From CAWJMN01 sp963844055 (GTDB lineage Bacteria; Planctomycetota; Planctomycetia; Pirellulales; Pirellulaceae): a stretch of DNA of 64,000 nt. Under the pieces are notes generated by a model, which did no database searches, had not been told where the DNA came from, and worked only from the letters and a program-made list of their open reading frames with translations. The translations under genes and the position numbers were made by a program. This document shows, one piece after another, positions 56,701-64,000 of the stretch (positions are counted from its first letter, which is position 1; the number at the start of each line of letters is the position of its first letter). Where the stretch lies: contig CAWJMN010000002.1 of assembly GCA_963844055.1 (NCBI GenBank), positions 930,001-994,000 on the forward strand. The letters run 5' to 3'.

Positions 56701-56839
56701 CGTCCGGACCATGACACTGAAAACAGTTCTCCGACAGGATCGGCCGGATGTCACGATTGAACGAAATCGGTTCCTCGGCATGCACGCGCATCCCAAAACC
56801 AAAGATCAACAGGCAGCCAAGAAAGGTTAGCTTCTGCAT
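53711..56839 (-). CDS. Planctomycete cytochrome-c-like / DUF1549 / DUF1553 protein
   Basis: 1042 residues with a signal peptide (KLTFLGCLLIFGFGMRVHA). Order of domains: PSCyt1 with haem motif C39-x2-C42-H43 (ENCFQCHGPDERQRHGGLRLD, about 31-110), DUF1549 (PSCyt2) about 147-355 with LDLTGLPPTPEEVDAF and QWLDLARYADSNG, a central beta domain about 420-600, and DUF1553 (PSD1) about 720-985 with TARVWVNRAWERFMGTGIV and SSGRHGASKLVELDPDNRLLGRGPRFRLSGE. It is exported and probably binds one haem. It forms an operon with the DUF1501 gene two bases downstream. The enzymatic role is undetermined. Confidence 0.95.
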   Translation of the reverse strand: MQKLTFLGCLLIFGFGMRVHAEEPISFNRDIRPILSENCFQCHGPDERQRHGGLRLDQRDFAIQPAESGKVAIVPSQAEASELLKRIDSTDHDLQMPPPDSGKSLKPKQRALLKQWIEQGAKYQGHWAFVRPERPAVPDDPAVAKYNNPIDRFILQRLLQNGFSFSPEASRETLIRRVTLDLTGLPPTPEEVDAFLKDDSPQAYEHVVDRLLQSPHYGERMAIQWLDLARYADSNGFQIDSSRQQWPWRDWVINAFNSNMPYDQFTIEQLAGDMIPNATLSQKVATGFNRNHRLNGEGGIIAEEWRVETVIDRVETTGLTWLGLTLNCCRCHDHKYDPISQREFYSLFSYFNNVAESGTLQGESRNTDPVLPVPTAQQQADLTKYEAAVADAEKSLVAVQQKLPELIAAWEPDFRKLVEANTAPWSVLDVQSAQAKSPAKLTRQADGSYLASGENPNQDVYEITAPLKPGAWTGLLLECFPDPSLPNQSLGRYPNGNFVLSRVEAIITAPSLAAPIVAKFTHAEADYSQAGWDIKNTIAGDKAKGWAVDGPSRREICRAMFLADAAQQVPSGATITIRLVQETLGQHNIGRFRLSSTGLPLGSVTIAGLQIPDALRTILATEPSARTEKQRAELTEFYREHADGPLRQAENLVAASKKQLADFRTSWPTVMVMQEIEKPREAFVLVRGQYDKRGDAVTAGLPKVFPSLPEGAPNNRLGLARWIANRDNPLTARVWVNRAWERFMGTGIVKTTENFGSQSEWPSHPDLIDWLAVEFMEPTTLPGVGQPMAHPWDMKALQKLIVMSATYRQSSGRHGASKLVELDPDNRLLGRGPRFRLSGEILRDQALRVSGLLTERVGGPSVRPYMPEGVWDETSVYGDLRNYKHDKDEGLYRRSLYTVWKRTAAPPTMLLFDAPNREICTVSRSRTNTPLQALSLLNEVTFVEASRKLGERMLRHEAAKIEDKLAFGFRLVTGRKPTEKELAVLAAGWREDQEYFSQNPGAADQLRKQGDSPSNTDNASELAAYTLAGNVLLNLDECVMRE

Positions 56840-57048
56840 TTTTAGAAACTTCAGAGCTAGGTGGGAGGGAAAGGCAAGGCGGGGGCACCGATCTTCGATG
56901 CACCTTCATTGTAAACACAACTCCCGCACAAATCGCCAGCGCTCCAGCAGAATCTGGGCAGATTTGAACCCCACTAGCTCAGCGATTATTTCTTTCCTTG
57001 GGACGTATGATCCTTCGCAAGCGGGATCGCGCCAGGGTATTAGGGCGA

Positions 57049-57513
57049 TCAATCGTTCTCTTTTCCGCGTTCGTCCCAAATCTGATCCAAAATCTTCTCG
57101 TCTTCCTCCGTTAGCTCGGGAGCTTCTTCTACCAATCTTTTGCTCCCCTGCAGCCGATTCATGATCGACCAGACTTGATGCAAAGAATGTTCATAGGCAG
57201 CCCCGGCCTGTCCTTGGTGCCGAGCAACCTCTGATTTGAAATTGTCGTAGTCGGTTTCCTCGGCCAGCCCAGCTGCTACCAGCTTCCAAGCCGACTTCTG
57301 CACGAACAGGCGAAATGCGTAATCGGTCCCGCGTGTTGTTTGGATATTGCAATCACCAAGCAGATCGGGAAATCGCTTTTTCAAAGCCAAAAGATGATCT
57401 CGAACACGCGCGCGGACCATGATGCGATCAGGATCGACCGGCTGGCCGTACTTTCCATTCCCTTGGCGAGCACTGACCACACTGAAGAATCCGTGTCTCG
57501 TGAAGATCCACAT
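57049..57513 (-). CDS. Conserved hypothetical protein (MWIFTRHGFFSVV family)
   Basis: 154 residues, no signal peptide. The opening MWIFTRHGFFSVVSARQG and the stretch PVDPDRIMVRARVRDHLLALKKRFPDLLGDCNI are typical of a widespread family of small bacterial proteins without assigned function. The C-terminal half is Glu-rich and helical. It lies 31 bp downstream of the SRPBCC gene on the same strand, so the two are probably cotranscribed. Confidence 0.7.
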   Translation of the reverse strand: MWIFTRHGFFSVVSARQGNGKYGQPVDPDRIMVRARVRDHLLALKKRFPDLLGDCNIQTTRGTDYAFRLFVQKSAWKLVAAGLAEETDYDNFKSEVARHQGQAGAAYEHSLHQVWSIMNRLQGSKRLVEEAPELTEEDEKILDQIWDERGKEND

Positions 57514-57544
57514 GCATTGCTTTCTTTGTTAGGCTTCAATCCGC

Positions 57545-57985
57545 TTAGCCGGCCAGAATTGCCGCCAGCCGGTCGAGGTTCTGCTCGTTAGCACCCTCGC
57601 AAATCGGCCGCAACCGATCGGCAACCGCTGCACTCTCAAACTCTTGATCCCAGGTCAAGTGCGTTTGATCACCGCGAGCGGTCAATGTCACGGTAAGCGT
57701 GAACCAAGGTGCTGCAACATGCTCAATCACAATCTTGGAATCGGGCTGAATCTCTTGAAAAAGGCACTCATTGTGATAATTGACGCCGTCGGGTCCGTGC
57801 ATCACGAAGACCCATTTGCCCCCCGGCCGAAATTCAAACAGCTCAAACGTGTTCGTGAAGCCGCTTGGTCCCCACCATTTTGCTAAACGATCTGGATTCT
57901 CCAATGCCGCAAACACCGCTCGCGGACTGGCTGACAATAACCGCTGGGTACTAAGCGTAGCACTTGCGTCGTTCGCTGCAGACAT
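57545..57985 (-). CDS. SRPBCC / AHSA1-like protein
   Basis: 146 residues from ATG 57985, with AGGAG six bases upstream. The fold is recognisable from RLLSASPRAVFAALENPDRLAKWWGPSGFTNTF (about 16-48), FRPGGKWVFVMHGPDG and the C-terminal WDQEFESAAVADRLRPICEGANEQNLDRLAAIL. AHSA1-like proteins bind hydrophobic ligands or assist folding (SRPBCC fold). No reaction can be assigned. It precedes the MWIFTRHGFF-type gene and probably shares its transcript. Confidence 0.88.
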   Translation of the reverse strand: MSAANDASATLSTQRLLSASPRAVFAALENPDRLAKWWGPSGFTNTFELFEFRPGGKWVFVMHGPDGVNYHNECLFQEIQPDSKIVIEHVAAPWFTLTVTLTARGDQTHLTWDQEFESAAVADRLRPICEGANEQNLDRLAAILAG

Positions 57986-58100
57986 CGGCAACTCCTGCCA
58001 AGAATATGAATATGGACCAGCTATTGGCCTACATCAAAACAGCGATGTAAGCATCCAAGAAGGCGATCTCCGTCGCTTAGCTGGCACCGAGAAACGATAC

Positions 58101-58134
58101 AGCCGCTTGTGCTTCCATGCCAACACAAGCGGCT
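58101..58134 (-). terminator. Hairpin downstream of the Gly-rich protein gene
   Basis: AGCCGCTTGTG (58101-58111) pairs perfectly with CACAAGCGGCT (58124-58134), beginning about 25 bp past the stop at 58158. No T-run follows, so it may end transcription only weakly or protect the mRNA. Confidence 0.55.
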
Positions 58135-58157
58135 GCTTAACCGATTTTCGACAGACT

Positions 58158-59441
58158 CTATTGCTGCTCTTTGGGTTCTTCCAAATGGACCAGCAGCCAT
58201 TGCTGGGTTTGGCCATCCTCAAAATGGAGCAAAGCAGGAGCCGAATCCTTGGTGAGGTTTTCAATACCCGTTTCTACAATCGGATACTTCTTGTCCTGCA
58301 CCGTCCAAGCGACGCGTTGGCTCTTCTTATCTGCCATTCCTTCCAGAGCTTGGGTCTGGCCTGTGGCAATATTCTTCAGCGTGCCAGAGATCTCTCCCTG
58401 CTTGCTGATAGCCAGCTGCATGTAGAGTGTAGGATCAGGGCCAGTTGCTTGACCATCTTGCGTTAATGCAAAGACTCCCAGCGACAACCACTCACTATCC
58501 TTAGCATCCCCTTGGGGAGCACTGGCTGCGATGTCGGCCGCTTGCTGAGCGTACTCATCCGAGGTCGCAACCGCTTGGTCACCGTTATAAACCTGGCCAT
58601 TGTCGTAATAGACCTCTTCTCCATAACTATAAGCAGCAGGTTCGGACCAGCCACCTCCAACCCAGGCCCCTACAGCTGCCCAAGTCGCCCAGCGATAGGG
58701 ACGATTGATACGCCAAGCGGCCCAGTTCGGATGGTCTGTCCAAAAGTCGAGGCGTGGATGGTTTTCTTGCACTTGATTGCGAACTTCATCGCGACGTTGC
58801 TCACGATTACCTTGCCATTCCTGGCGGTTATCAATTCGCCCTGCCCGATTGTCCGAAACATTTTGCCGACGCTCGCCACTTGCCACACCGGGACGAGTGG
58901 CATTGGCGCCAGGCAGTCGATTGCTCGCTACTGGAAGCTGGCCAGGTCGCCCCTCATTGCGCAGGAAATCACCTGCGGCTCCACCAGCACCAGGACGTAG
59001 GCCATTGTTGCCCGCAATGGCACCCGTCGATGGACGTGGCATATCTAGGAACTTATCCAGCTGACCTGCCGATGGTCGCCCACCAACGCCACCGCCAACT
59101 CCTCCGGGAAGTGCGTTGCCTGGAACACCACCGGGGCGACCTACTCCGCCTGGATTAGGTCGTGTAGCGCCACCAACGCCCGGATTGGGTCGCGCGCCAC
59201 CCGCGCCTGGATTGGGACGCTGCGCCGGCATGCCCCCCATGTTTCCACCACCGAACGAAGGCGAGTGTCCCATGCCGCCAGAGGGACGGGCCATCCCGCC
59301 TCCACCACCGCCACCACGAGCCATTCCTCCACCACCGCCGCCTCCACGACCGCCGCCACCTGGGCCACGGCCATGCACCTGATATCCAATAAGAAGTACG
59401 GCCATCAACAACACGCTTGGAATAATATAAAGTCGCTTCAT
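58158..59441 (-). CDS. Exported glycine-rich protein with C-terminal domain
   Basis: 427 residues with AGGTTTGCC before ATG. A signal peptide (LYIIPSVLLMAVLLIGYQVHG) leads into an extremely Gly-rich region (about 24-130) with runs of GGGG, then PGVGG/NPG repeats. An Arg/Gln-rich part (REQRRDEVRNQVQENHPRLDFW) precedes NWAAWRINRPYRWATWAAVGAWVGGGWSEPAAYSYGEEVYYDNGQVY, an aromatic stretch typical of planctomycete exported proteins. The last 110 residues form a compact beta domain (EWLSLGVFALTQDGQATG... and HFEDGQTQQWLLVHLEEPKE). Function unknown; probably surface-located. It follows the SnoaL-like gene by 66 bp. Confidence 0.8.
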   Translation of the reverse strand: MKRLYIIPSVLLMAVLLIGYQVHGRGPGGGGRGGGGGGGMARGGGGGGGMARPSGGMGHSPSFGGGNMGGMPAQRPNPGAGGARPNPGVGGATRPNPGGVGRPGGVPGNALPGGVGGGVGGRPSAGQLDKFLDMPRPSTGAIAGNNGLRPGAGGAAGDFLRNEGRPGQLPVASNRLPGANATRPGVASGERRQNVSDNRAGRIDNRQEWQGNREQRRDEVRNQVQENHPRLDFWTDHPNWAAWRINRPYRWATWAAVGAWVGGGWSEPAAYSYGEEVYYDNGQVYNGDQAVATSDEYAQQAADIAASAPQGDAKDSEWLSLGVFALTQDGQATGPDPTLYMQLAISKQGEISGTLKNIATGQTQALEGMADKKSQRVAWTVQDKKYPIVETGIENLTKDSAPALLHFEDGQTQQWLLVHLEEPKEQQ

Positions 59442-59507
59442 GGCAAACCTATTTTTAGTTGTAGTTGTTTGTGAACGGTGTCAATAAACCCGAACCTGAC
59501 TGAGAGC

Positions 59508-60410
59508 CTACTCCGGATTACGAACGACGGTTACCGCAGAAATATTAGGAAGTAGTTCACCACCGGCCGTACGTTCAATGGTTTCCCAGGTGAAGGAGTC
59601 CTTATCGACCGGCTTCATCACATTGACCATCGTGGCAAGGCGACCATCGGGAAGCACTCCACGATTACTGATGTACCAGCGATCTCCCTTCTTCTTCCAG
59701 GTTGCCTCGGCAAAGCCACCGTTGGAATCAAAGGTCCAAGAGCGAATCGACTTGGCAGCGGGATCCCAGCCAATGATTTGCATCCCTGAAGTGTCAATCT
59801 GATCACCCACCACAATGGAAAACGACCGTACCAAGAAGTTTTGGTTCTTCGCCCATTTGCATTCGGTTTGAATCTGCACCCCTTCATCTTGATCACCCCA
59901 ACTACCAACCATCCACTCCAGCACCTTCAGATGCTCATAGTGAGAGGGAATTTCGATCTTGGCATCATCGGTGATTCGGTCGAGCAACCACTGTCCATCA
60001 CGCTTTACATAAATCGCGGTGTAGTCGACCACTTCGGGCTCGGCCTTCGGAACCACCAACTGCGAAATCCCTCGCTCCAAAGCCACATTGGGGGAGATAA
60101 GCTGAATCGACTCTGTGGTAACCGAAAGCTTTAGTTCCGGCTGACCTTTAAAGTACTCCGCAAACTGCTTGCCGATCGCCTCTCGCCCCACCACTTCTTC
60201 ACCAGTGGTTCGGTTGAGATAAACGGCCTCAGGCGACCACAGCTTTGCCAAAGCCGCGGCGTCACGCTTATTGAAAGCGTCTACATATCCCTTTACTACT
60301 TTGCTAACCGCTTCTACTTCTGGTGAAGCAGGCGCTGCCGGCTCATCACCCCACAATTGGCCTGTAGCCAGTGTGAACAACAAGATCAAAGAAAGTGAAA
60401 TTCGTTTCAT
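59508..60410 (-). CDS. Exported SnoaL-like (DUF4440 / SgcJ-type) protein
   Basis: 300 residues with AAGGA upstream. Signal peptide LSLILLFTLATGQLWGDEP. The N-terminal half is a SnoaL-like cone: VSKVVKGYVDAFNKRDAAALAKLWSPEAVYLN, then GREAIGKQFAEYFKG and the closing WLLDRITDD. The second half (about 155-300) is another beta domain (LEWMVGSWGDQDEGVQIQTECKWAKNQNFLVRSFS) that may be lipocalin-like. Such proteins bind small ligands; catalysis is not evident. It lies between the sulfatase and the Gly-rich protein, same strand, with a hairpin upstream at 60438-60461. Confidence 0.82.
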   Translation of the reverse strand: MKRISLSLILLFTLATGQLWGDEPAAPASPEVEAVSKVVKGYVDAFNKRDAAALAKLWSPEAVYLNRTTGEEVVGREAIGKQFAEYFKGQPELKLSVTTESIQLISPNVALERGISQLVVPKAEPEVVDYTAIYVKRDGQWLLDRITDDAKIEIPSHYEHLKVLEWMVGSWGDQDEGVQIQTECKWAKNQNFLVRSFSIVVGDQIDTSGMQIIGWDPAAKSIRSWTFDSNGGFAEATWKKKGDRWYISNRGVLPDGRLATMVNVMKPVDKDSFTWETIERTAGGELLPNISAVTVVRNPE

Positions 60411-60437
60411 GTAAGCGATTCCTTCTATGGAGGTAAA

Positions 60438-60461
60438 GAGAGGGGCTCCCTAGCCCCTCTC
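60438..60461 (-). terminator. Terminator or attenuator hairpin after the sulfatase gene
   Basis: GAGAGGGGCT (60438-60447) and AGCCCCTCTC (60452-60461) form a perfect 10-bp stem with a four-base loop. On the minus strand TTTA follows. It lies between the sulfatase stop and the start of the SnoaL-like gene. Confidence 0.65.
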
Positions 60462-60480
60462 GATTAGCGACACACTAGCA

Positions 60481-62829
60481 TTACTTCTTCTGCTCAATCG
60501 TGATCTTGCGAATCTTCCCGGTGAACTTGTTGTTTCCTTCTTCATAGTCGGTGCTAACAGGTGTCTCACCATCCATGCCCACATCGGCCCCCTCATCCAC
60601 CGAAAGCGCAAAGCCCTGGGTTTCCTCCAGGCGACCTTCCGCCACCTTTTTTCCATTCACTAGCAGGCTGCACGCACCTCCCTTGCCAGGACCGCCGCCA
60701 TCGTAGGCAAACTCAAATTCGATGGTCGCTTTTCCTTCCGGCAATGGCTCCTTTCCGGCAATCTTGGTGAACTTCAAGCCGAGGAAGTTATAGGTGTAGC
60801 AAGGCTTCCCTTCGTGAACATATAAGCTCCAACCACCAAACCGTCCCGCTTGGGCGATCAGCACGCCATTTGCGCCCCCCTTGGGAACATCTACTTCGGC
60901 CGTGATCGAGTGGCTTTGACTTTTGAGGTTGATAAAGACGTTTTCGGACATCCCTACCATTCCATCAAAAACCGTCAACGAGCGTCGGCCTGCCATCAGG
61001 TCAGGGCGTCCCACCAAAGCAGCATTCAGCCGTTCTAAGGTGCGATCATCCAGCGGCAGCACGTTGTACTTTTCCGCTTCCTTCAAAAACAAGGCTTGCA
61101 TCTCTTTCAGCTTGGCCGGCTCTTTGTCAGCCAGGTCATTCGCAGCACTAAAATCTTCCGCCACGTGATACAGTTCCCACTTATCTTCTAACAGAGGGTG
61201 CCGCACCTTGTACTCCCAAGCAGCGCGGTGCACTGTATGGGCCAGCCAGCCATCGTGATAGATGCCTCGATTGCCAAAGATCTCAAAGTACTGCGTCTTA
61301 TGCGTGCTAGGAGCCTTCGGCTTGGCAAACGAATAAAGCATGCTCACTCCTTCAATCGGAGATTGCACATTGCCGTTGACCGATTTCGGTTCAGGCAGTT
61401 TGGCTGCCTCAAGAATCGTTGGAGCAACATCAATCACATGGTGCCACTGCGAACGGACCTCCCCCTTGGCCGCAATGCCCTTGGGCCAATGGATCACCAT
61501 CCCGTTACGCGTCCCACCATAACTTCCCGCAACTTGCTTGGTCCAAGTGAACGGAGTATCCCCTGCCACTGCCCAACCGGCGGCATAGTGGCCGTACGAT
61601 TGCGGGCCACCCAGATCGTCATAATGCTTGAGCATATCGGCGACGGTCTCAGGAACACCATTGAAATACGTCATTTCATTGAACAGGCCATTCATCGTCC
61701 CTTCACCACTTGCGCCATTGTCTCCCACGATGTAGAAGATCAGCGTGTTGTCGAGCTGTCCCAGATCTTCAATCGCTGCAATGAGACGCCCCACTTCGTA
61801 GTCAGCATACTCGCCAAAGCCCGCGAACACTTCCATTTGCCGGGTAAACAGCTTCTTTTCATCCGCGCTCAGCGTATCCCAGTCCTTGATGGCTTCTGGT
61901 TTCGGGGCCAGTTTTGTTCCTGGCGGAACAACCCCCAGCTTGATCTGTCGAGCCAAAGTCTCTTCACGCAGCTTGTCCCAACCTTGGTCAAACTTGCCCT
62001 TGTATTTGGCAATCCACTCTTTGGGAACATGGTGCGGCGCATGGGTCGCCCCGGGCGCAAAGTAAGTGAAGAACGGCTTGTCAGGCGTGAGCGACTTTTG
62101 ATAGCCGGTCCACTTAATTGCCTGATCAGCCAAGTCGGTCATCAGGTGATAACCAGGAGTCTTTGGAACTTCGATCTTGGTCAAACCGTCATAAAGCCCC
62201 GGTGACCACTGATTGGCCTCTCCACCAATAAACCCATAGAACTTGTCAAAGCCAGAACGCGTCGGCCAGCGATCCGTAGGACCGGCGGGGCTCACTTCCC
62301 AGGCTGCGGTCTCGTGCGACTTGCCAAAGGCAGCCGTGCTATAGCCGTTGAGTCGCAAGATTTCTGCCAGCGGGGTAATGCTGTTGGGACGCTGCCCCGT
62401 TTGGCCCGGAAAGGCTGTCGCCGTTTCCGTGATCGAACCCATGTTTCCCATGTGATGGTTACGACCACTCAGCAACGCCGCACGAGTCGGTGAACAAAGC
62501 GCGGTCGTGTGAAACTGGTTGTACTTCAGCCCTCCGCGTGAAACACGTTCAAGCGTCGGCATTTGAATCGGGCCGCCAAACGCGCTCGATTGCCCAAACC
62601 CCATGTCGTCGATCAAAACGATCAGTACGTTTGGCGCACCAGCAGGTGCCTTCACCTCAAAGCGCGGAGGTGGTTTGACATTGCGCGCATCAAGCTCCGT
62701 TATCGGTGCGAGCTTTGGCTCGGCCAGCGGCAATACCGTTCGATCCAAAGTATCGGCCGCTTGAGCAGTGATCGCCGCCCACAGCGTTAAACAACAACTG
62801 ATTCCCAACCACCAAATTCTACGTTGCAT
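60481..62829 (-). CDS. Secreted formylglycine-dependent sulfatase (arylsulfatase family)
   Basis: 782 residues with a signal peptide (IWWLGISCCLTLWAAITAQAA) and GAGAAAGCG before ATG. The sulfatase core begins APNVLIVLIDDMGFG (metal ligands D74, D75), and the modification site is C112-S-P-T-R in ALCSPTRAALLSGRNHH, which a formylglycine-generating enzyme converts. GKSHETA and THAPHH hold further active-site residues, and GDNGAS supplies the other metal ligands. A C-terminal beta domain (about 620-780) is probably carbohydrate-binding. It likely removes sulfate from an algal or animal polysaccharide; the substrate is unknown. A perfect TATAAT and a palindrome lie in its promoter region. Confidence 0.94.
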   Translation of the reverse strand: MQRRIWWLGISCCLTLWAAITAQAADTLDRTVLPLAEPKLAPITELDARNVKPPPRFEVKAPAGAPNVLIVLIDDMGFGQSSAFGGPIQMPTLERVSRGGLKYNQFHTTALCSPTRAALLSGRNHHMGNMGSITETATAFPGQTGQRPNSITPLAEILRLNGYSTAAFGKSHETAAWEVSPAGPTDRWPTRSGFDKFYGFIGGEANQWSPGLYDGLTKIEVPKTPGYHLMTDLADQAIKWTGYQKSLTPDKPFFTYFAPGATHAPHHVPKEWIAKYKGKFDQGWDKLREETLARQIKLGVVPPGTKLAPKPEAIKDWDTLSADEKKLFTRQMEVFAGFGEYADYEVGRLIAAIEDLGQLDNTLIFYIVGDNGASGEGTMNGLFNEMTYFNGVPETVADMLKHYDDLGGPQSYGHYAAGWAVAGDTPFTWTKQVAGSYGGTRNGMVIHWPKGIAAKGEVRSQWHHVIDVAPTILEAAKLPEPKSVNGNVQSPIEGVSMLYSFAKPKAPSTHKTQYFEIFGNRGIYHDGWLAHTVHRAAWEYKVRHPLLEDKWELYHVAEDFSAANDLADKEPAKLKEMQALFLKEAEKYNVLPLDDRTLERLNAALVGRPDLMAGRRSLTVFDGMVGMSENVFINLKSQSHSITAEVDVPKGGANGVLIAQAGRFGGWSLYVHEGKPCYTYNFLGLKFTKIAGKEPLPEGKATIEFEFAYDGGGPGKGGACSLLVNGKKVAEGRLEETQGFALSVDEGADVGMDGETPVSTDYEEGNNKFTGKIRKITIEQKK

Positions 62830-62880
62830 GGATCGCTTTCTCGAAAGTGCGCAAATGAATTAGCAGTCCGATGTGCCAAA

Positions 62881-62900
62881 ATCGCACAGAAGTGTGCGAT
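62881..62900 (-). promoter_or_regulatory. Hairpin in the sulfatase 5' leader
   Basis: ATCGCACA (62881-62888) pairs with TGTGCGAT (62893-62900), loop GAAG. It sits in the predicted leader, about 50 bases before the sulfatase start. Confidence 0.5.
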
Positions 62901-62910
62901 ACGTGTGACA

Positions 62911-62937
62911 TCCGTGATCACGGAGAGAGCGATTATA
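62911..62937 (-). promoter_or_regulatory. Sulfatase promoter -10 box with overlapping palindromic operator
   Basis: On the minus strand a perfect TATAAT box lies at 62932-62937; no good -35 box is seen at the usual distance. TCCGTGATCACGGA at 62911-62924 is a perfect 14-bp palindrome that would cover the transcription start (expected near 62925), as a repressor operator would. Leader length would be about 95 bases. The arrangement is seen directly; regulation is inferred. Confidence 0.55.
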
Positions 62938-62976
62938 GCGGTCTCGTTTTCGCGTCGCGAATCAAAAGCAACTGAT

Positions 62977-63171
62977 ATGCCAAAATTGGCTAAAGCCAAA
63001 GATGCGGAGCCACCTTGGCAAGATAAATTGCCCGAGAGTTTTTCGCGGTTATCTCAAAAAACAGGGCTTCTCTTTCAAACCGTAGTGATCATTCCAACTA
63101 CAGTTAAAAGCCAACGGCTAGAGAACCCCAGCAAGCCGTACCGGTCGCGAAGGGTAGGCAAAAGATTGTGA
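62977..63171 (+). other. Possible small open frame, 64 codons, doubtful
   Basis: ATG 62977 opens a frame encoding PKLAKAKDAEPPWQDKLPESF and further residues, up to 63171. It overlaps the region upstream of the sulfatase promoter. There is no recognisable ribosome site or family. The rest of the gap 62830-63251 holds the sulfatase promoter and no other gene. Confidence 0.2.
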
Positions 63172-63251
63172 AATTATTAACAAACCAATCACATTAAGAA
63201 GCGGCCCCTTGAATGAACGCACGGCGTACCACAAGACGCCGGCCTAGCCGT

Positions 63252-63701
63252 TTACTTGCCCGGCGAAGCTGGGGGCAGGTGCGGTGCCAAAGGAACAGCG
63301 TGGTAATACCAAGTCAGCCCCTCTTTTTTTCCGTCTAAAGAATGGGTTTTCGATTGCAGGCTGCCCCGCTCGGCCAGCGTCCGCAACAAGTGAGCTGTGA
63401 CCACCTGCTTGCCATCCACCTTTCGCACGGCCAACGAAATCGAGAGGTCGACATATCCTGGTCCTGCTGCATCCGCAATTTGCAAGTCAATCGAATCGAG
63501 GGGCCCCAGCCTCCCTTCGTCTTCTAGGGTCAAGGTGACCGTCACCCGACCTGTCTTGTGGTCGGTAGCTTTCACCTCATACTTCAGCTTGAGCTCCTCC
63601 TTGGTCTCCCCCAGCTCAAACCCAATGGCCCATGCCCAGTTAGCAGCCAAGATGCATGCCACAAACGCCAGCCCCGCCAAACAGACCTTCCGAAAACCCA
63701 T
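63252..63701 (-). CDS. Small secreted protein, unknown function
   Basis: 149 residues from ATG 63701, chosen because a strong AGGAGG lies about seven bases upstream (the frame itself opens at 63716 inside that site). Signal peptide FRKVCLAGLAFVACILAANWAWA. The mature part is a beta-rich domain (EELKLKYEVKATDHKTGRVTVTLTLEDEGRLGPLDSIDLQIADAA) with no catalytic motif. It may belong to a family of planctomycete exported proteins. It is the first gene left of the right edge on the minus strand. Confidence 0.72.
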   Translation of the reverse strand: MGFRKVCLAGLAFVACILAANWAWAIGFELGETKEELKLKYEVKATDHKTGRVTVTLTLEDEGRLGPLDSIDLQIADAAGPGYVDLSISLAVRKVDGKQVVTAHLLRTLAERGSLQSKTHSLDGKKEGLTWYYHAVPLAPHLPPASPGK

Positions 63702-64000
63702 GGCACGCCTCCTCATTTACAAACGGCAACAAAACCCCATTAACTAGACGAACACCCGTCTCTTTCGTTTCAAACAATCCGCCACAAAGGCATTTTTCTC
63801 GCATCCCTACGATTCACCAATACTCATTGCACCTGCATTCTCACGGCGTGGCATCAGCCGGTTACTTACAGCAAGTGCGAGCATTTTTAGCCCATTTCAA
63901 GCCTCCTCCGTGCTCCTCTTCGGTAAATGAAAGCCAAAGCATTGACCCTCAAGCGTGGCAGGGCTAGAAAATGGCGTGAGACCTTACCCGACAATCGCCA
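63702..64000. other. Right-edge region without identified gene
   Basis: No ribosome site with a credible coding frame was seen. A minus-strand frame entering from the right edge and ending near 63896 is open but Arg/Leu-rich and too short to judge. Confidence 0.3.

Noticed and set aside
61198..62205. 335-codon plus-strand frame inside the sulfatase gene
   Set aside because: Antisense shadow; His/Arg-rich with no motif.

Overview
The window looks like a chromosomal segment of a planctomycete of the Pirellula/Blastopirellula type (order Pirellulales). The main evidence is a cytochrome-c-like/DUF1549/DUF1553 protein paired with a DUF1501 protein, two exported proteins with LEPR-XLL-like N-terminal sorting motifs, a secreted formylglycine-type sulfatase, a membrane Ser/Thr kinase next to an ECF sigma factor, and many small exported proteins without known function. 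I see no rRNA, tRNA, CRISPR array, prophage or transposase gene.

Layout. 1-7909 (minus strand): a signalling block with an FHA protein, a Ser/Thr kinase with a polytopic C-terminus, a membrane protein, an ECF sigma factor, a small anti-sigma-like protein, a helical-repeat protein and a PurM-like enzyme. 8153-10930: a DUF481 outer-membrane protein, then an AT-richer patch with a possible PD-(D/E)XK nuclease-fold protein, a small secreted protein, two inverted copies of a dispersed repeat and a 92-bp palindrome. 10931-14825: PEP carboxylase and a divergent secreted SGNH hydrolase.

15112-23241 (plus strand): a five-gene cluster of SWIM zinc-finger protein (frameshifted here), HEAT-repeat protein, MoxR-type AAA+ ATPase, DUF5682 protein and VWA protein. 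The last three are joined by GTGA stop/start overlaps. This is the strongest candidate for a poorly understood system. It resembles the uncharacterised E. coli yehL/M/P/Q set and the MoxR-VWA modules found in bacteria. A DinB-like protein and a PQQ-type beta-propeller follow.

25374-31599 (minus): a 1720-residue soluble hybrid histidine kinase with nine PAS-like domains and one GAF domain, preceded by a FixJ-type response regulator. 32197-38963: two secreted alpha/beta hydrolases, a tandem DUF1801 protein, a choloylglycine hydrolase-type amidase and two unknowns. 39277-48762: an exported repeat protein, a NarL-type two-component pair, and divergently a 2101-residue surface protein with seven SdrD-B-like domains, a VWA-like domain, four cadherin-like repeats and a beta-propeller. 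The pair may control the surface proteins (inference).

48939-56839 (minus): an aldehyde dehydrogenase/ThDP enzyme operon, then the DUF1501/DUF1553 pair. 57049-63701 (minus): a conserved unknown, an SRPBCC protein, a Gly-rich exported protein, a SnoaL-like exported protein, a large sulfatase and a small secreted protein. The sulfatase has a perfect TATAAT box followed by a 14-bp palindrome where transcription should start. Several genes here are separated by strong hairpins.
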